Origin: Callipepla californica brunnescens
Lineage: Eukaryota; Chordata; Aves; Galliformes; Odontophoridae
DNA length: 64,000 nt
Assembly (NCBI GenBank): GCA_023055505.1
Contig: JALIRH010000115.1
Location: forward strand, 310,001 to 374,000
Reading direction: 5' to 3'
Positions 11,901 to 25,560 of the stretch are shown piece after piece (the first letter of the stretch is position 1; every line of letters starts with the position of its first letter). Under the pieces are notes generated by a model. The model made no database searches, was not told the origin of the DNA, and worked only from the letters and a program-made list of their open reading frames with translations. The position numbers and the translations under genes are program-made.

Positions 11901-14900
11901 AGGAGCCAAGAGCGAGGAGGATGAAATCCTTGCTTCTAACGGCTGTCTCGAGCACCTGGCTGCAGAGAGTTGCACTCGTGCTTAACGTTATCGACTGGGG
12001 CAAAAGGAGACGCAGCCTGTTACTCCAGTTTATTTCTTTGCCATATTAATTATTATTCCCTGCTGAACTTTTACTATTCTCATCGCACTGATGTTTAGTG
12101 CAATTTGTTTAAAATTGTCTGCACACAGCCTTCCTCCAGGCTCAGTTTCTTTGCAAATGCTCTCCATATTCTCAGGCTCCTTCATAACGCTCCAGTGCAG
12201 CGCAGTTCCCATTTCCAGCCCTGCATTAATGCCTGGGAAGGATGACATTTGTTACTGTGTTTACTACAGTAGTATCTTCAGTGGTAACTGTAGTTTCTCC
12301 GTTCTGATATGTTCTTAGAAACACTGTCTCAAAACATAGATAAACTCAAAGGAGAGCGCATGGATCTTCAATAGACATAATAAAAATGGGAAAGGAGGAG
12401 ATTTACAGCAGCAGAAACCCACTGTGGTTTAGACGAGCAATGAATGAACTTTCAGATCATTCAACTTTAGTTTTCCTCACAAAGAAATAAAATCTTATTT
12501 TTCTCAGTAACTCCTACTCGCCTGAGGCAGAGCAAAGCAGACCAGAAATGCGTGTCTGTGTGGGAAAGCCTGAAAACAGAAACTTCATGTACATGAAGTG
12601 TGAGCATTAGAGTGGAAAATGTGGCATAAGTGGATGGTGAGTACAAGTGTTGTCTGTTTTTTCCCTTCTTTAGATACATGTATAACCAGGTGGTGATTTG
12701 TCTGTCAATAAGATCAGGTTAGCTATAGTAGGACCTACAAAATTACAACTCCTATGAAAAAATAAGCTGATCACGTTAGAAATATTAACTATATTAGCAG
12801 AAAAGTATTGAAGCCAAAATACAGGAAAAAAAATAACCAGTACTGATGTGAAACACTGTCACTCCAAGAACTTTATTGATGGGTATAAGGACTAAGTACA
12901 TTGGCAATATCAATGTAAGCTAAAAACTTACTAAATACTTAGACCTTGTACCCATCTGGTTATGCCAGAGGGTTCCGTGTTTGATTGCACAGAAATGAGA
13001 GGAACGTGATAGAAAAGTCAAGTGTCTGACTAGGAAATTAACAGAATAGATACATCAGCAGATAGTTCTGCTAACAATTGAGGCAGACCTGTGACTGCAG
13101 AGAAGTGTCATTTGCTCTGCCTTTGACTGGAATTGCTATGGAATATCATGGGAAAAGCATTCTTTTCTGGAAGCAACACAGGGCTGACTGCACTGGCTGC
13201 AGAGTATTTAGTTTGGATTTAGTTTGGGGAAATAAATATTTTGTGGGTCTGATAAATCTGGTAATGAAAAGCACAGAAAAGTTGATGCAAAGTAGAGGAA
13301 CCTAGAGCAGCCACGTATCTATAAAAAAAGTGGAATTGCTTTCATATCCCTAACAGACACTTCCAGAAACTGGTGTTTTGTCGAGGCTGTTGTGGGCTGG
13401 TTGCATGAGTCAGCACGAGACTGCCTACCTGAGGGTGTGGGACAGTAAATGAAAGGATCGATGGATGAGAGAGAAACACTTAGAGAACAGGTAGAGCTGT
13501 ACAAGCACATATCCTGAGTATCTCTGGTGTCTCTTAGGCGGGACGCTTCAAGAAGCCTGGGTATGAGCTGTGTGGGGCAGCTGACTGCTGCAAAGTCATC
13601 ACATCAAAACCTGTCCTCTCCTTATTCCGAGTTCCTGCCAACGGCATTGAGTGCTGCTGTTACTTGGGGCCTTTAGCTGCTATTGCAAAAATAAAGTTGT
13701 AAATTACAGATTTTTTTATTTATCAAAATATTCTTCAGGAGTATAAATCTCCTTCAGAGCCTCCTTGGAAGCTCTCCATGCATACAAAAAGCTTCTGGAA
13801 GGCTTTCGGAAATGAAGAATTATAGAACTGGGCACATTTTCCACCAGTGCTTTTTATTTCACCAGCTGAGGCTGCTGTCTTGTCTCTTTTATTATCTCCA
13901 AAAGAAGGCGTAGTAGCCATCCTCGTTAGCACACAGCTGGGTCACAGGCACCACTCAATGGCTGACAAGTCCTGCAGCATATGGGAGGCTCGTTATGCAC
14001 AAAGGGGCAGTGTACTGTGAACGAGTCCGGGGTCTTGGCAAGAGCACAGCGCACAGAGAACTTCCATAACACTGATTTTCCAATAGGCTTGGCATTTTAG
14101 GGAAGGAAGGAAAAAGGAGACAGCAGCAATGTGAAACCGTCAGGTCGTGTGCATTCTTACATATGAAAAAGGCTTCTGCTTATCTCAGGTTAGCAACAGG
14201 ATGCGCAATTCCAGGGCTGATATCAGAGGCACGTTTTTTGTTTGCTTTATTTATTTAGCCACTTGCAAAAGATGCTGGGCTGTCAGCTCCAGAGGCTAAA
14301 GTCCTTTGTTTATCTTCTGAAAGGTGCAGCATGAGTTTCCCTGTATTACTGTGCCAGTGTGGCTCTGCCCTGATCTGCTTTCCCCACTCATTCAGTACTT
14401 GCAAAAATAAATACCTAGGGAAAACGTGCTGCCAACCACGGTCGTGGTTCCTGCGATATGGAGCCCAGCCCAGTTGGAAGTTTACCGAGATAACCTCACT
14501 GCATCACATGCCAAAGAGCTTCACACAGCTCTAGGACTATGGCATTTAAATAAGATATTGAAAAATGCGAGGTAACCATCATCGTGTTAGAATACATCCA
14601 GCTACGGGATTTAGAAATTAAAGATTTCCTGTCACGTTCTTACAGTGCCGTACAACATCTAGATTCAATAGACAGGCTAAGCAAATCTGGGACGCTGAAC
14701 TTCATCAGGATGTTGTTTTTTCAGTGGAAACTTCTGGTGGGAAGCAAAGATGGTGCAGAAACTGAAGGTACGCATGGAATATATATGGGTATGTTCCAGC
14801 TCTAGATGTCTGTGCATGTGTCAGAAGTGTGTCACTTGCTGGAAGTGAAAATAAGGTCAGTGCAGATGAATTAGTATATGGGAAAAGGGCAAGAAGAAAA

Positions 14901-16035
14901 TTCATGTCAAATCAAGTCAAAAATAGATGGCTGAGTGGGTAAGAAGAACAACATGAGAAAAGCAAACAGGAAAAGTGCAATGTCTGAGAATGAAAGCAGT
15001 CCTGCACAGGAACTTAAAATTGGATTGAAAATATTTTACCTGTGTGTGCTGTTGAAGGTAGAAGAAAATGGTTTCCTATTGGAATGTTCAATGTTTGGTT
15101 TGGTGGTTTACAATTTCTCTGAGGCTGTGAAATTCAGGTCCTTTCCCTTTTTCCTTTCTTTCTCTTGTGTTCCATATGTGGAGACTCAGATCCACGATCC
15201 ACAAGGGAGCAAAAAAACTCCAGCAATGGCAGTTGGAAAGCTCCAGGTATCACCAAGACTTGCTGTAAGTCATTAGCAAACAATTGCAGTGGTGATTGCA
15301 CTGGATATTACTGACATTATTTCAATCTATATTAGGTTTGTAGGGATACAGACCTTATATTTATGCCTACAAAAAAGTGTCAACAGCTAATTTTGACTAT
15401 TCTCAAGATAGGGCAATAGCATACACCCTCATTTTGCTATTCACTGTACAGATTCATTGAGAGCCAGTGTACTCCTGTGCACTTCACAAACCTGAGAGAG
15501 CAGCAAGTTCCTCTGCAGCTGGTAGAGAGAAAAACAGAGTGACTCCTCCTGCTCATTTGATGTTTCTATTTAAAGTTTAAAAAACTATCTTCTGGAGAAA
15601 GCTGCTTCTGTCTGACACCTGTTGCAGACGGAAAAGATGCCAAACCTCATTCAGACATGTAAATTTTAGACCTCAGAATATGGAGATAATGATGTTATCC
15701 TGTGTAATTTGTTGAACAGCACAGGTTATCTGGGTCAGCATTGAGGAATGCAACCAGTCTTGGATTGCTGTATGGGGCAGCAGTCACTGCTGGTACTGAC
15801 ACTGCTGTGAAGGACACATTTGGAGCAGTCTGAAAAGTGTCTGTTCCTCTTAGCCAACTGATATCTGTAAGTCTACAGTGACAGTTCAAATACCAAAAGT
15901 TAACAAATATTTCCATTTTGTGGCAATTCAGTGTCCTCTGAAATATGACCTTTCCCTCAGAGTGCAAAATGCAAAAATAAACAAGGCAGGAGCTTGCTCT
16001 GAAACACCCATTTCCAACCTTGCACTATCAATACC
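11901..16035. other. Intergenic, upstream of INSIG2
   Basis: No gene, RNA gene or dispersed repeat is recognised. The sequence is AT-rich with short chance frames only. It could hold proximal regulatory DNA or an unannotated divergent transcript, but nothing in the sequence shows either directly. Confidence 0.6.
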
Positions 16036-16685
16036 AGCTAGGGGACTAAAGGACAGAGGGTACTGGTGGATGGCAGCTGAACTGAGCCAGCAGTGTGCCC
16101 CTGCAGCGTGGAAAGCCAGCCGTGTCCTGGGCTGCATCAGAAGGGTAAGGGAGGGGATCCTGCCCCTCTGCTCTGTGCTGTGAGAGCTCACCTGGAGCAC
16201 TGCGTCCAGAGCTGGAGTCCTCAGAGCTGGAGAGACACGGACCTGCTGGAGTGCAGCCAGAGGAGGGCCACAAAAATGATCCCAGAGATGGAACAGCTCC
16301 CTGTGAGGACAGGCTGAGAGCTGGGGATGTTCAGCCTGGAAAAGAGAAGACTCCAGGGAGGCCTGAGAGCGGCCTTTCAGCATCTAATGGGAGGGCTGTG
16401 AGAAGGAAGGGGATGGACTCTTTAGCAGGGTCTGTTGTGATAGGATAAGGGGAAATGGTCTCAAACTAAGAGGGGGGATTTAGACTGGATATAAGGAACA
16501 AGTTTTTTACAAAACACTGGCACAGGTTGCCCTAAGATGTGATGGATCCCTGGAGGCACCCAAGGTGAGGCTGGACAGGGCTCTGAGCACCTGATCAAGC
16601 TGTAGGTGTTCCTGATCATTGCAGGGGGGGCTGGACCAGGTGGCCTTTAAGGATCCATTCCAACTCAAATGATTCTATAATTCCA
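16036..16685 (+). mobile_element. CR1 LINE fragment, 5'-truncated, sense
   Basis: Decayed reverse-transcriptase coding sequence is readable in pieces (LSQQCAPAAWKASRVLGCI near 16078-16134, then a GRATK-type stretch broken by frameshifts). It is followed by the CR1 3' region (GACTGGATATAAGGAACAAG near 16482) and a terminal GATTCTATAATTCC tail. The many frame breaks show an old copy. CR1 copies are normally 5'-truncated and lack clear target-site duplications, as here. Confidence 0.85.
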
Positions 16686-19600
16686 TCAGGCTATCAGAAT
16701 CTGACTGAGAAAGGTCTGTGCCATAGGACACTCAGGTCTCACCCCATACTCATGCCATCCTCTTGGCTCCTCCCAGTTACATTACCACTGAAGCATCCAG
16801 AAATCCTTGTACTGGCAGCAAACCAGCAGAGTCAGGCCCTGAAGCAAGGGGCAGGTTGTGCTCCAGAGACACGGCAAGGCACTGAGCTCAGCTGGGAGCA
16901 CTTCTAGCACGCAGCCTGACCAGAAAAAAAGCCAGGTCTGGTGTCTGATAACATGGTTACGCAAGGAACACTGGGACAACTGGAGCTGTAGCCAACAAGC
17001 AACTCTATGCAACTCCCCCTGAAGCTACGAAAAGAGAAGAAAGTTTAATAATTGTCTGACTCAGCACTACGGGTTTGTCTGAGTCACAGGATCACACAGG
17101 CAATACCGGAAAGCCGTATTCTGGAGAAAGAAATTAGGCAGAAGACTGTAATAATGCAAACTAATGTACTTGGGATTTGGATTGTAGAGTTCTCTAGACT
17201 GAAAAATTGAATCCCTTTTCCTCCTTCTTATTTTACCATTTGTCTGTAATCTTTGTGAGAAAAAAAGAAAGGGAATTGTTTCCTTATAGAGACACACCGG
17301 TTAGTGTCAGCAAGAGATTGCTGAGCTGTCCTGGCTTCCTGGGAATCTGCTTCTGGTCCAGTGTGTCCTCTTCTGAGGAAAGCTGGGATTTTGCTGTGTT
17401 GTTGAAAGTTTGATGTCGCAACTAGAACCTGGGGCACGAACCTTCTGAACTTCGATTTGAACGTGATAGCAAGTGGGACTGATAACAGAACTTGGCATAT
17501 TCTGCTCTACATACTTCTTAAGGTGGAGGAGGATGATCCAGTGTTTAGCTTAAAGATTTAATGAAAAAGGTTTAAGAAGGTTTGATGAGGAAGATTTTTT
17601 TAATTCGTATTTGTTTTTGAAGAAATCTTACACACGTGGCAGACACAGGACTGGTCCTGTTGAAGTACATAGGACTTCATATGTCCTTATAAATACCTGT
17701 GTACCAAGCTACATCACCGATGTGGATCACTGAACTATGCCCAGCCTAAACTACGCCCTGAATTTTGTCGTACTGTTTTTTCCTCAGCTACAAATTTTGG
17801 ACCCAAATTTCTGCTGACTTTGTGAATTTACCCCAGTACAAATCTGGCCTTCACATTACATAGAGATGTAAATAAAATCTCAGTATGGTGTTTGTGTTTG
17901 CATTACTCCTTGTGGATTTTTTATTGGGCTCCTTTTTTTTTTTTTTCCTTCTTTCTTTTTGCTCCAGTGATTCATTTATGAAAGAAGATGATGAGATTCA
18001 GGCTTCTGATGGTGTTTCCATTACCCAGGAATTGAAGTACTCTGAACAGGCCAGGACTTGCATAAAGATAAACACACGTACCCAAAGTGAACACAAGTAC
18101 TTTAAGCACATAAAAATATTAGAACTTGTGTCCCATGCTACTTACCTAGTAGACCTGCTGGGGATTTCTGAGTGCTGTCTCAATACTTTCTCCTTTGTTT
18201 TTTCTTGGAAGAAAGCTTTTTCAAGAACTAGATGAATTAAAGTCACAGGGAGAGTAGAAGTTAAAATACTGTCCATCCAGATACACAGACACGTACAGAT
18301 AGAAGCATGTACATATAATTCATAGTCAGTTCTTACAGAGATTTTATCTAATTCCATCCATTTGATATTTAGTTTGTCTTGAGTTTGGATCTCCAGGATA
18401 GAAGCTGGACTCCAAATAACACCAGCAGCGTGCACCAGCTTCTCAGCTGCTCCCTGTCATTTTCTGAAATGTTCTTCCTGAGAGTCCTGTGAAGATCTCC
18501 CTTTCCCTATAAATTCAAAGCCGTATGTCAGCTGCCAAAGGTAGTGTAAAAAGAAGGGAATTTCATGCACCAGTCTCTCTGAGAGTAATCTGCTTATACA
18601 GTTTCTTGACTCCTAGCTCAATAGTTCCAAAATGTTGGTGCAACAGAATAATGATCATGTTTTATTTATTGAATTTTAGCTCTATATTATTAGACAGTTC
18701 AGCAGTGATACAGTGTGCTTGAAACCAGTACATGGGCCAAAATGAGTAATGTTTCATCATCAGATAATTTCTGCTGCTCCAGAAGTAATCTCACCTTCAG
18801 AGACAGCACTGTTCTTATACCTTCTACCTTTGGATGAGACTTGGTTTCCTGTGGTCACACCAGAGAAGTGGTACATTTACTATCTGCTCTCTAAGCAGAA
18901 TTTTAGCTTCTTCTTTTCCTGCGTAGTAAATGAATTCTGTGCTCAAATTTTATTTTTCCTCTTCATAAATGAGAAATCTCATCCTCGTTTTGCAGAGAGG
19001 TGCTTCAGATGCTTTACTAACATTTTATTGTCTGCCTTGGTGACAAATGTGCTGTCTATTTGGAAAGACCACGGCTTCCATTAGACCGTCCTATTCATTT
19101 GGCTCAAGTGGACAATAAAACACACCGAATGACAGGGTGACACTGCTGCCCACAGAGCTTTGGAGAAAGAAGTCATTCTGCCTCCTGCCTCTTCATTGGT
19201 TTTCCTATCTCTGAGTGTACTCTACCCCTTTGTATTGTGATGTATTGTGATCTAATTCTATTACTTTTTAGTGATAAGCACAGTGTAAAGAATTGTCAGA
19301 TAACCATGATTACATAAACTTTCCAAAGGGGAACGTGGGTACCAGGATCTTATATTTTTGGCAAATGATTTTGCTTCACTTCAAAAGCATTGGAAAACTG
19401 GGTGAGTCCTTTAGAGAAAATATATTGCTGCCCTGAGCATAGATGGAAGAAGTGACTGAGAATCAGTGCCAAGTACTAAAAACGGCCAGTCTGTGGCTCA
19501 GATTAGAGTATAAATTGGTGTGATTATATATGTTCTATGGAGAAGGAGTTGATTTCAAAAGTGTTGGAAACATTCCCTCCCTTTCTTGATACTTTTATTT

Positions 19601-22600
19601 CATTCCTTAATTAGAGAGTCAGAAAGCGATGAAAGGCTTTGGGTTAGATGCAATGGCATTTCTTACAGGAATTGGTTCAAGAGGAGCTGGCCAGAAGCAG
19701 CTGGCTAAGAAACCATGACAGAATGTTTTCATGTTTTTTAAGACAGAAGACTTAGCACAGCATTGTTACAGAAATATACAGTGCTCCAGCCAACACAATC
19801 CCTCACACTCTTGGTGATGCCTCCCTTGTGATTGTCCTCTACCTTGAGCAGGTCACGTCTGTGAGACAGCACGCTCTTTGAGAGAGGCAGCATTTTTATG
19901 TGTGAGCACCATCACGACATCTAGAAGCTATGACTACAATTCTAGGACCAAACTGAATCTCTTAACTGTGGTAATAAGCCATTGCTTATCCAAATGACCT
20001 CTGTTTGCAATACAGACAACAATAAATAATAACAACAGAAATAAAAGCAACGCATTTCCTTGGCTGCCTCCCCTTGCTGTTCCATTGGAGACATTCAAGT
20101 ACCTCAAGATGGATAAAGGGAATAATACAGATGTATTGTGCTTGAAAGTGGTTGTAACGGCAGCACACGCAAGGTAGCTGTAAGTGAACTATCCTGAGGA
20201 GTGATGGTAGCGTGTGCTCAGAATGTTACATCTCTCCTCCTAAAATTACAGACTATTTACAACACCTCTTGGTCGAGTAGGGATTTATTGATGTTGCTAC
20301 ACGTCCAGATAAATGTTAAATATGACGTCATGGCGTATTGCTCCATCACTGCTGGAAGTTACAAGTGGCAAGACATGCAGAACTTTCTTTTGTGACATTC
20401 CCATCCACAGATACGTGTGAATTGATAGAAATAACCTTTTGTAATACCCACAATTTTCTGTAGTTCTAATTTTTATTGTGCCTGCTGCTTGAAAGATGAT
20501 AAGACTTATTCATAGAATTCACACTCCAGTGGTTTGATAAATATATAACAGTCTGAAAAGGAGTTTCTTGGTGCAGTGCGTGTTATTCATCAGGTCTTAG
20601 TTTTCCTTGGTTTGGGTTCTAAGGTTTATTCTTCTATTATTTTTATTTTTTTTTATTTGACATTTTTGTCTGACTTCTCTGATCCTCTTCCTACCAGAAT
20701 CTACAAGGAAAAATAGCACTTGGGACTACTAAAACTAAATATGGCGTGACAAAAAATATGTTTATATACCTTTATTATATTATCTCTTATTCTCTATCTG
20801 ACAAATGAGGAGGAAAGAATATTGTAAAGTGATATTCTATAGCAGGCACAACGCTTATCAGTTATTTTCCTTTGACCTTCTGCCTCAGAAAATTAATTCA
20901 CTTGAGCTGTTCGTACGCTAGAACATTAGGGAAAAAATAATGTTAGCACTAGTGAATATAATCTCTGCAGGAAAGCTGGGCAATTATTCAGCGGTCTAAT
21001 CTTATCTCTTGTTTCATTTTTATATGGCAAGCCTACATTTAAAGTATTAGATATACTGTGCTTCTGCTCGGTACCTTCAAAGCACAGTAAATAAATGCTG
21101 CTAAGTGCCACCATGAGTGAAGGAGCTTTTAATGAGAAGTGTGAGTAGACATGTGTGCCATTCATCATCCTGCTCCGTCCGATATTGGGGCTCTTTTTAT
21201 CAGCAGTATTCCTAGCAGTGTCATCACCTCTGGTATAAATCTTCTGTCAGTGTCTGTCGTCCCCGTGCCCTATTAAACTCATGCTCGCACATAATCACTG
21301 GATGACCTTTGGATGTCTTTCATTAACCTCCAACCCGAACCCTGCTGGCTTCTTGTTGGTAGGTAAATCTATAACATGACTTTTGCTTATGACTCAACCT
21401 TTATCCTTGCTTAATAGTCCTGCCTTTCAATTTTATTTTTTTGTTGCTGTTGTTCTGGTGCAAAAAGATAGCTACAGTCTTAAACAAGAGCTTGGGTTTC
21501 AAGGATTGAAAAACAATGTTCACCTAGGTTCTACTAATAGACTTTCTCCTGTTTTCCACTGCTGCTCACTGAAGCTTGTTTGCTGTCAATTCGGGCAAGA
21601 TGTTAGCCTTGCAAATAATATTTTTGCTTTTGACAGAGGTTTGCTTTCTCTCAGCTATTTCCTTCTTGCCGTGTTCCCCTAATCAGGGGTTAGAGGTTGA
21701 TTACTTCAAATTAAATTGCGCAGCTGTTCAGTCTAAAATTTCTGACGCTGGAGATGACAGTAGCTATTACACAGCAAAAAAACAATAATGCAGGATTTTA
21801 TTTTGTTGAAGTTTGATGTGAAGTGGGAAGGCATTACTCCCGAGCTCTGTGTTGGCACAATCTTACTGTGGTGCCCTGGTCAAGCTCCTGGCTTTTGCTA
21901 TGACTTGTTCACCTCACTTCTAAAATGGACCAGGGCAAAACTCTACTCTGCAGAGTGAAACATGAAAAATGGCTTCTATTTATGTAACTAATCTACTCTT
22001 GTGTGCTTGGGCATCTTGCTGATACTCTCATTAACCCTGCTTACTTAGGTGTGTGTGCAGAAGTATGAGTGGGCTGAGCTATATTTCCCCTCCCTCATCC
22101 TCACCTCCCCTTGTGAATGTGACTCTAATGACTGTTAACAAAAATTAGCCCTAATTAACTAAAATTCTTAGCGGCTGTATTCCTGCAAACCCACTGATGA
22201 AGCCAGTGTCCATGAGAGCAATTAATGTAAGACAGAATGAAAGTATGTAGGCTGGCTTCAGCATTTTCTGCTGAAGTGCTGTAAATCATGCTTAAGCAAT
22301 GTTGAAATAAGATTGGGTGACAGTATCTCCTCCTCAACTTTATACATACCCTTAACAAGGGCATTCTGGAAGTCTTGTAGACTCATAATTAATTCAACTA
22401 ACTTGTGTTAACAGCAATGTTTCCTGAACCATATAATGCACAAACATTCACTAAATCCATGTCTCAATGATTTCATTATCTACAAAGCCAAAGCAAAATG
22501 CCAATAGTTTTTTTTTTCCTGAGTTTTTCTCTCTCCATTTCTTTTTACTGTGCTCAAGTATGGCAAGTAAATTACGCTTCTATTTCCTGCTACAGTCTGA

Positions 22601-23889
22601 AGCTGTCTGCTCACAGTTGGAGGGCCCATCTCCTCTCAGTTCGTGACCAAGCAGCATCAAAATAGGGAAAATTTCAGGGAATTCTGAAGAGACAGATAAG
22701 CAGCTTGTCTCTTCTTTAATTGACTGTTTGATATAGGAATAGATCCTTGTTTTTGTCTGTGCTGTCCTCATTTCTACATTTTCTCCCTCTTCATTTTTTT
22801 TCTATGCTTGGATGTATCTCCTTTGGATGTCTTTGCCCCTGAAAAAACAGCAAATAATCACATTTTGACATTTGAATTGGGTGGATCAAGCTGTCCAAAA
22901 TCTCTGTGTGCACTTCATTGATGAGCTACAAAAACGTTGCATTTCCCTGAGACAGTCTGTAAAGCGCAGCATCCTTCTGTGTCTGCCACACATCTCCATC
23001 CTAAAATGGATTTGGCTTTGTTTCACAGATGCAGAGAGGAGACCAAGTTGTGCCCAAAGGGACAGAGATAGCTGAAGCAAATGCATAAACGTGCAAGAGA
23101 TTTGAACTTCCTTTAAGATCTTCTTCTGAATTTCTCACTCAGATCTTCTACGATGGGGAACTGGGACAAAGCAATTAGTAGTTGCTGCTAGTATTTTATA
23201 TGATCAGTGTTACCAACCCGGTACAATGCTGATGTGTGCAAAATCCCTGCCCCAAGATGGCTGGTAGGTATGTGTACTAAGATGAATGAAGTCACAAAAA
23301 CATGGGAGTAGAATGGGAAATAAAGGACTGGAAAAGGTTTTCAAGGTGAAATTCAACTGAGTGCATTTGAAAACCTATTAAAAAAAAAAAGTGGATTTTG
23401 AGGAGGAACCTCCAGAGTAAGGAATCTGATGTGTAGGTGGCTCAGTCCTACAGACTTGAATGGGCTCTGGTCTGGCTGGGGAGGAACAGAAGGTTTTTCA
23501 CCAATGATGACAACCGAGAGGACTTGAAATGACAGCAGCAAGGAAACACAAATGAGTGGTTAATTGTGTGACCTACAGGGAGCACTGGAAGACATTAATG
23601 GGTATAAAGAGGCCATATTTCCATAAATGACCATTAGTCTTCTGCAAATGTTCCTTGAAATGTAAAGGAATGATTTTATCTCTCCAATTAATCATCCTGG
23701 AAATCCTCCTTCGTGTAATCTTGAAAACACCGGAGAGGACTTAGTATCAGCAAACGTTGCCAGATGTACAAAATGGCAGAGTAATATGTTGCATAAAATG
23801 ATTTTGGGTGGCAGAAACTGGAGAGCAAGCCAAGAATACTGCACCAACATCTGAGCTTTTCTACAAGAGGCGTTCCCAGCCTCGGGAGG

Positions 23890-24180
23890 GAGCACTGGAT
23901 AATTTATAGGTTAACATTTTCTTTTTATGTGAATAGCATTTTTTCTCATTTATAGTTAATTAGGTTAAGCATGCATGGGGAGCGAGGGAGGAAAGACTTT
24001 CAGAGAGAATCTAAACGATTAGTAATTTGAATGAAGTAAAAGTATCTGCTGAAAGATGTAACTCGAATTAAATCCGTTGCTATAACAAGTCTAAGTATCA
24101 GATAGGAATTTTAAAGGTTCTTAGATTAATTATAGCAGCAGCATAAAAAGAGGTAGAGCATATTTACACATTAGCCAAAA
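23890..24180. promoter_or_regulatory. Candidate conserved non-coding block
   Basis: AT-rich, low in simple repeats and dense in ATTA/TAAT cores (AGTTAATTAGG, AGATTAATTATAGC). This texture is often seen in vertebrate developmental enhancers. Inference only; no conservation data are available. Confidence 0.2.
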
Positions 24181-24464
24181 AATACATTTCCAAATGTCAT
24201 GCCTTCCAGTGTATGCACAAAAATACATATTTAAAACTCTCGGTGCAGTTCGTAACTAATTTTTTGCCTTCTTTGCAGATTACCTTTAAGCACTGGGTAG
24301 TTTTTTGAATGTAAGCACATAAATCCGAGATGAAGCACTTTATTTGAGGGATCTGATGTATGAGGTTTCCTAGCTGAGAAGTGCAGCAGTTCTGAAAATC
24401 AGGCAGAAGTTGGAGCTAGATGCTAAATATAGATTTAACAGTTTATCCTCTGACACCCAAATAA

Positions 24465-24508
24465 TTCAAGAAGTGAATGATTTATGATTTCAAGAAGTGA
24501 ATGATTAT
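24465..24508 (+). repeat. Short direct duplication (period 24 bp)
   Basis: TTCAAGAAGTGAATGATT occurs twice, at 24465 and 24489, separated by a few bases. It is a minor local duplication. Confidence 0.8.
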
Positions 24509-25298
24509 TTATACTGGGAAGCCCTGCCATCTTTATTGCACATGAGCAGTTCCGCATGGAGAGTTAGTTATTCAAAGTAGTTTCATGTTTGTGCTATGCC
24601 CATAAACGTCTGTTTCTTTTTCTAGATCTTTAAAATATTCTAAAGGGACTGAATCTGAGCCCCAGAGAAGGTCAGGGAGAAATGAGCAACTGGTTTCCTT
24701 GTGTCTATTAGAAACATCCAGTGTGTACTGGCTTACCCAGCTGCAAGTTAAGCCTACCGAGAGCCCACGGAGCTGCAGCTGGCTCCAGCAAGCCTTTCAC
24801 ATCCCCATCAGGCTGCAGCAGGGGCAGAACTGTCAAAATTCCCTAATAAACACCTGGCAAAAGCTCTGCCAGGAGCTCTGCCTTCACAACAGATTGCAGT
24901 GTACGCTCTGTGCTGGGCTTATAGGCTGCTTTTGCAGGGTAGGGTTTAATTGTGCAAGGGCTTATCTATTGCCAATGTGATCACCGTGAGAAATTGTGAT
25001 CCACCCTATAGCCCACGAATTTGCCCTGGCAGCAGCATTGAGCAAAGGTACTAGAGGTGCCACTGGTTCAGCAAGAGCTGGCATTTCAGGTGCCATCCAG
25101 CTCCTACAAAGCAGGTCAGTGGAGCACTGCAGAGCTGTGGTGGAGCAGGCAGGGAGGTCACCACTGCCTCAAGACCTGACAAAGCAGCATGAGCTTTGCT
25201 GTACCTAACAGCTGCACCTCCAGAACGTGTCCTCAGCTCACCATGGAGGCATTCCACTTGGAAACTAATGGAACCTGTTCCTCACACACATACTGGTT

Positions 25299-25560
25299 AT
25301 CATAGAATCAGAGAATCATTTGAGTCAATGAATCATTTGGGTCAATGGACCCCTAAAGGCCATCAGGTCCAACCCCCTGCAGTGAACGGGGACATCTACA
25401 GCTCAGTCAAGGTACTCGGAGCCCCATCCAGCCTGACCTTGAGTGTCTCTGTGAATGGGGCATCCACCACCTTTTTGGGCATCCCGTGCCAGTGCTTCAC
25501 CATTCTACTTGTAGAAAGTCTTCTCTGTCTGTGTCTCCTTCCCACTTCTGAGGTGCAGCC
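25299..25560 (-). mobile_element. CR1 LINE 3'-end fragment, antisense
   Basis: It begins with ATCATAGAATCAGAGAATC, the reverse complement of an avian CR1 tail. It continues with GGCCATCAGGTCCAACCCCC and a GGGCATCCACCACC stretch, the antisense of the CR1 3'UTR and the end of ORF2. The tail carries an 18-bp imperfect duplication near 25315-25350. An old, truncated copy. Confidence 0.85.

Larger units (their letters stand above)
16686..25298. other. Intergenic, AT-rich
   Basis: No gene is recognised. It includes a T14 run at 17933-17946, a 24-bp-period duplication at 24465-24508, and a homeodomain-motif-rich AT block near 23890-24180. Open frames are short and without recognisable similarity. 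Confidence 0.6.

Noticed and set aside
11433..12003. Several 70-115 codon frames on both strands in the INSIG2 CpG island
   Set aside because: Low-complexity Pro/Ala/Arg/Gly composition from GC-rich DNA, overlapping in all frames, with no family resemblance.
22155..22364. Short minus-strand frame considered as a small gene
   Set aside because: No start context, splice support or recognisable motif.
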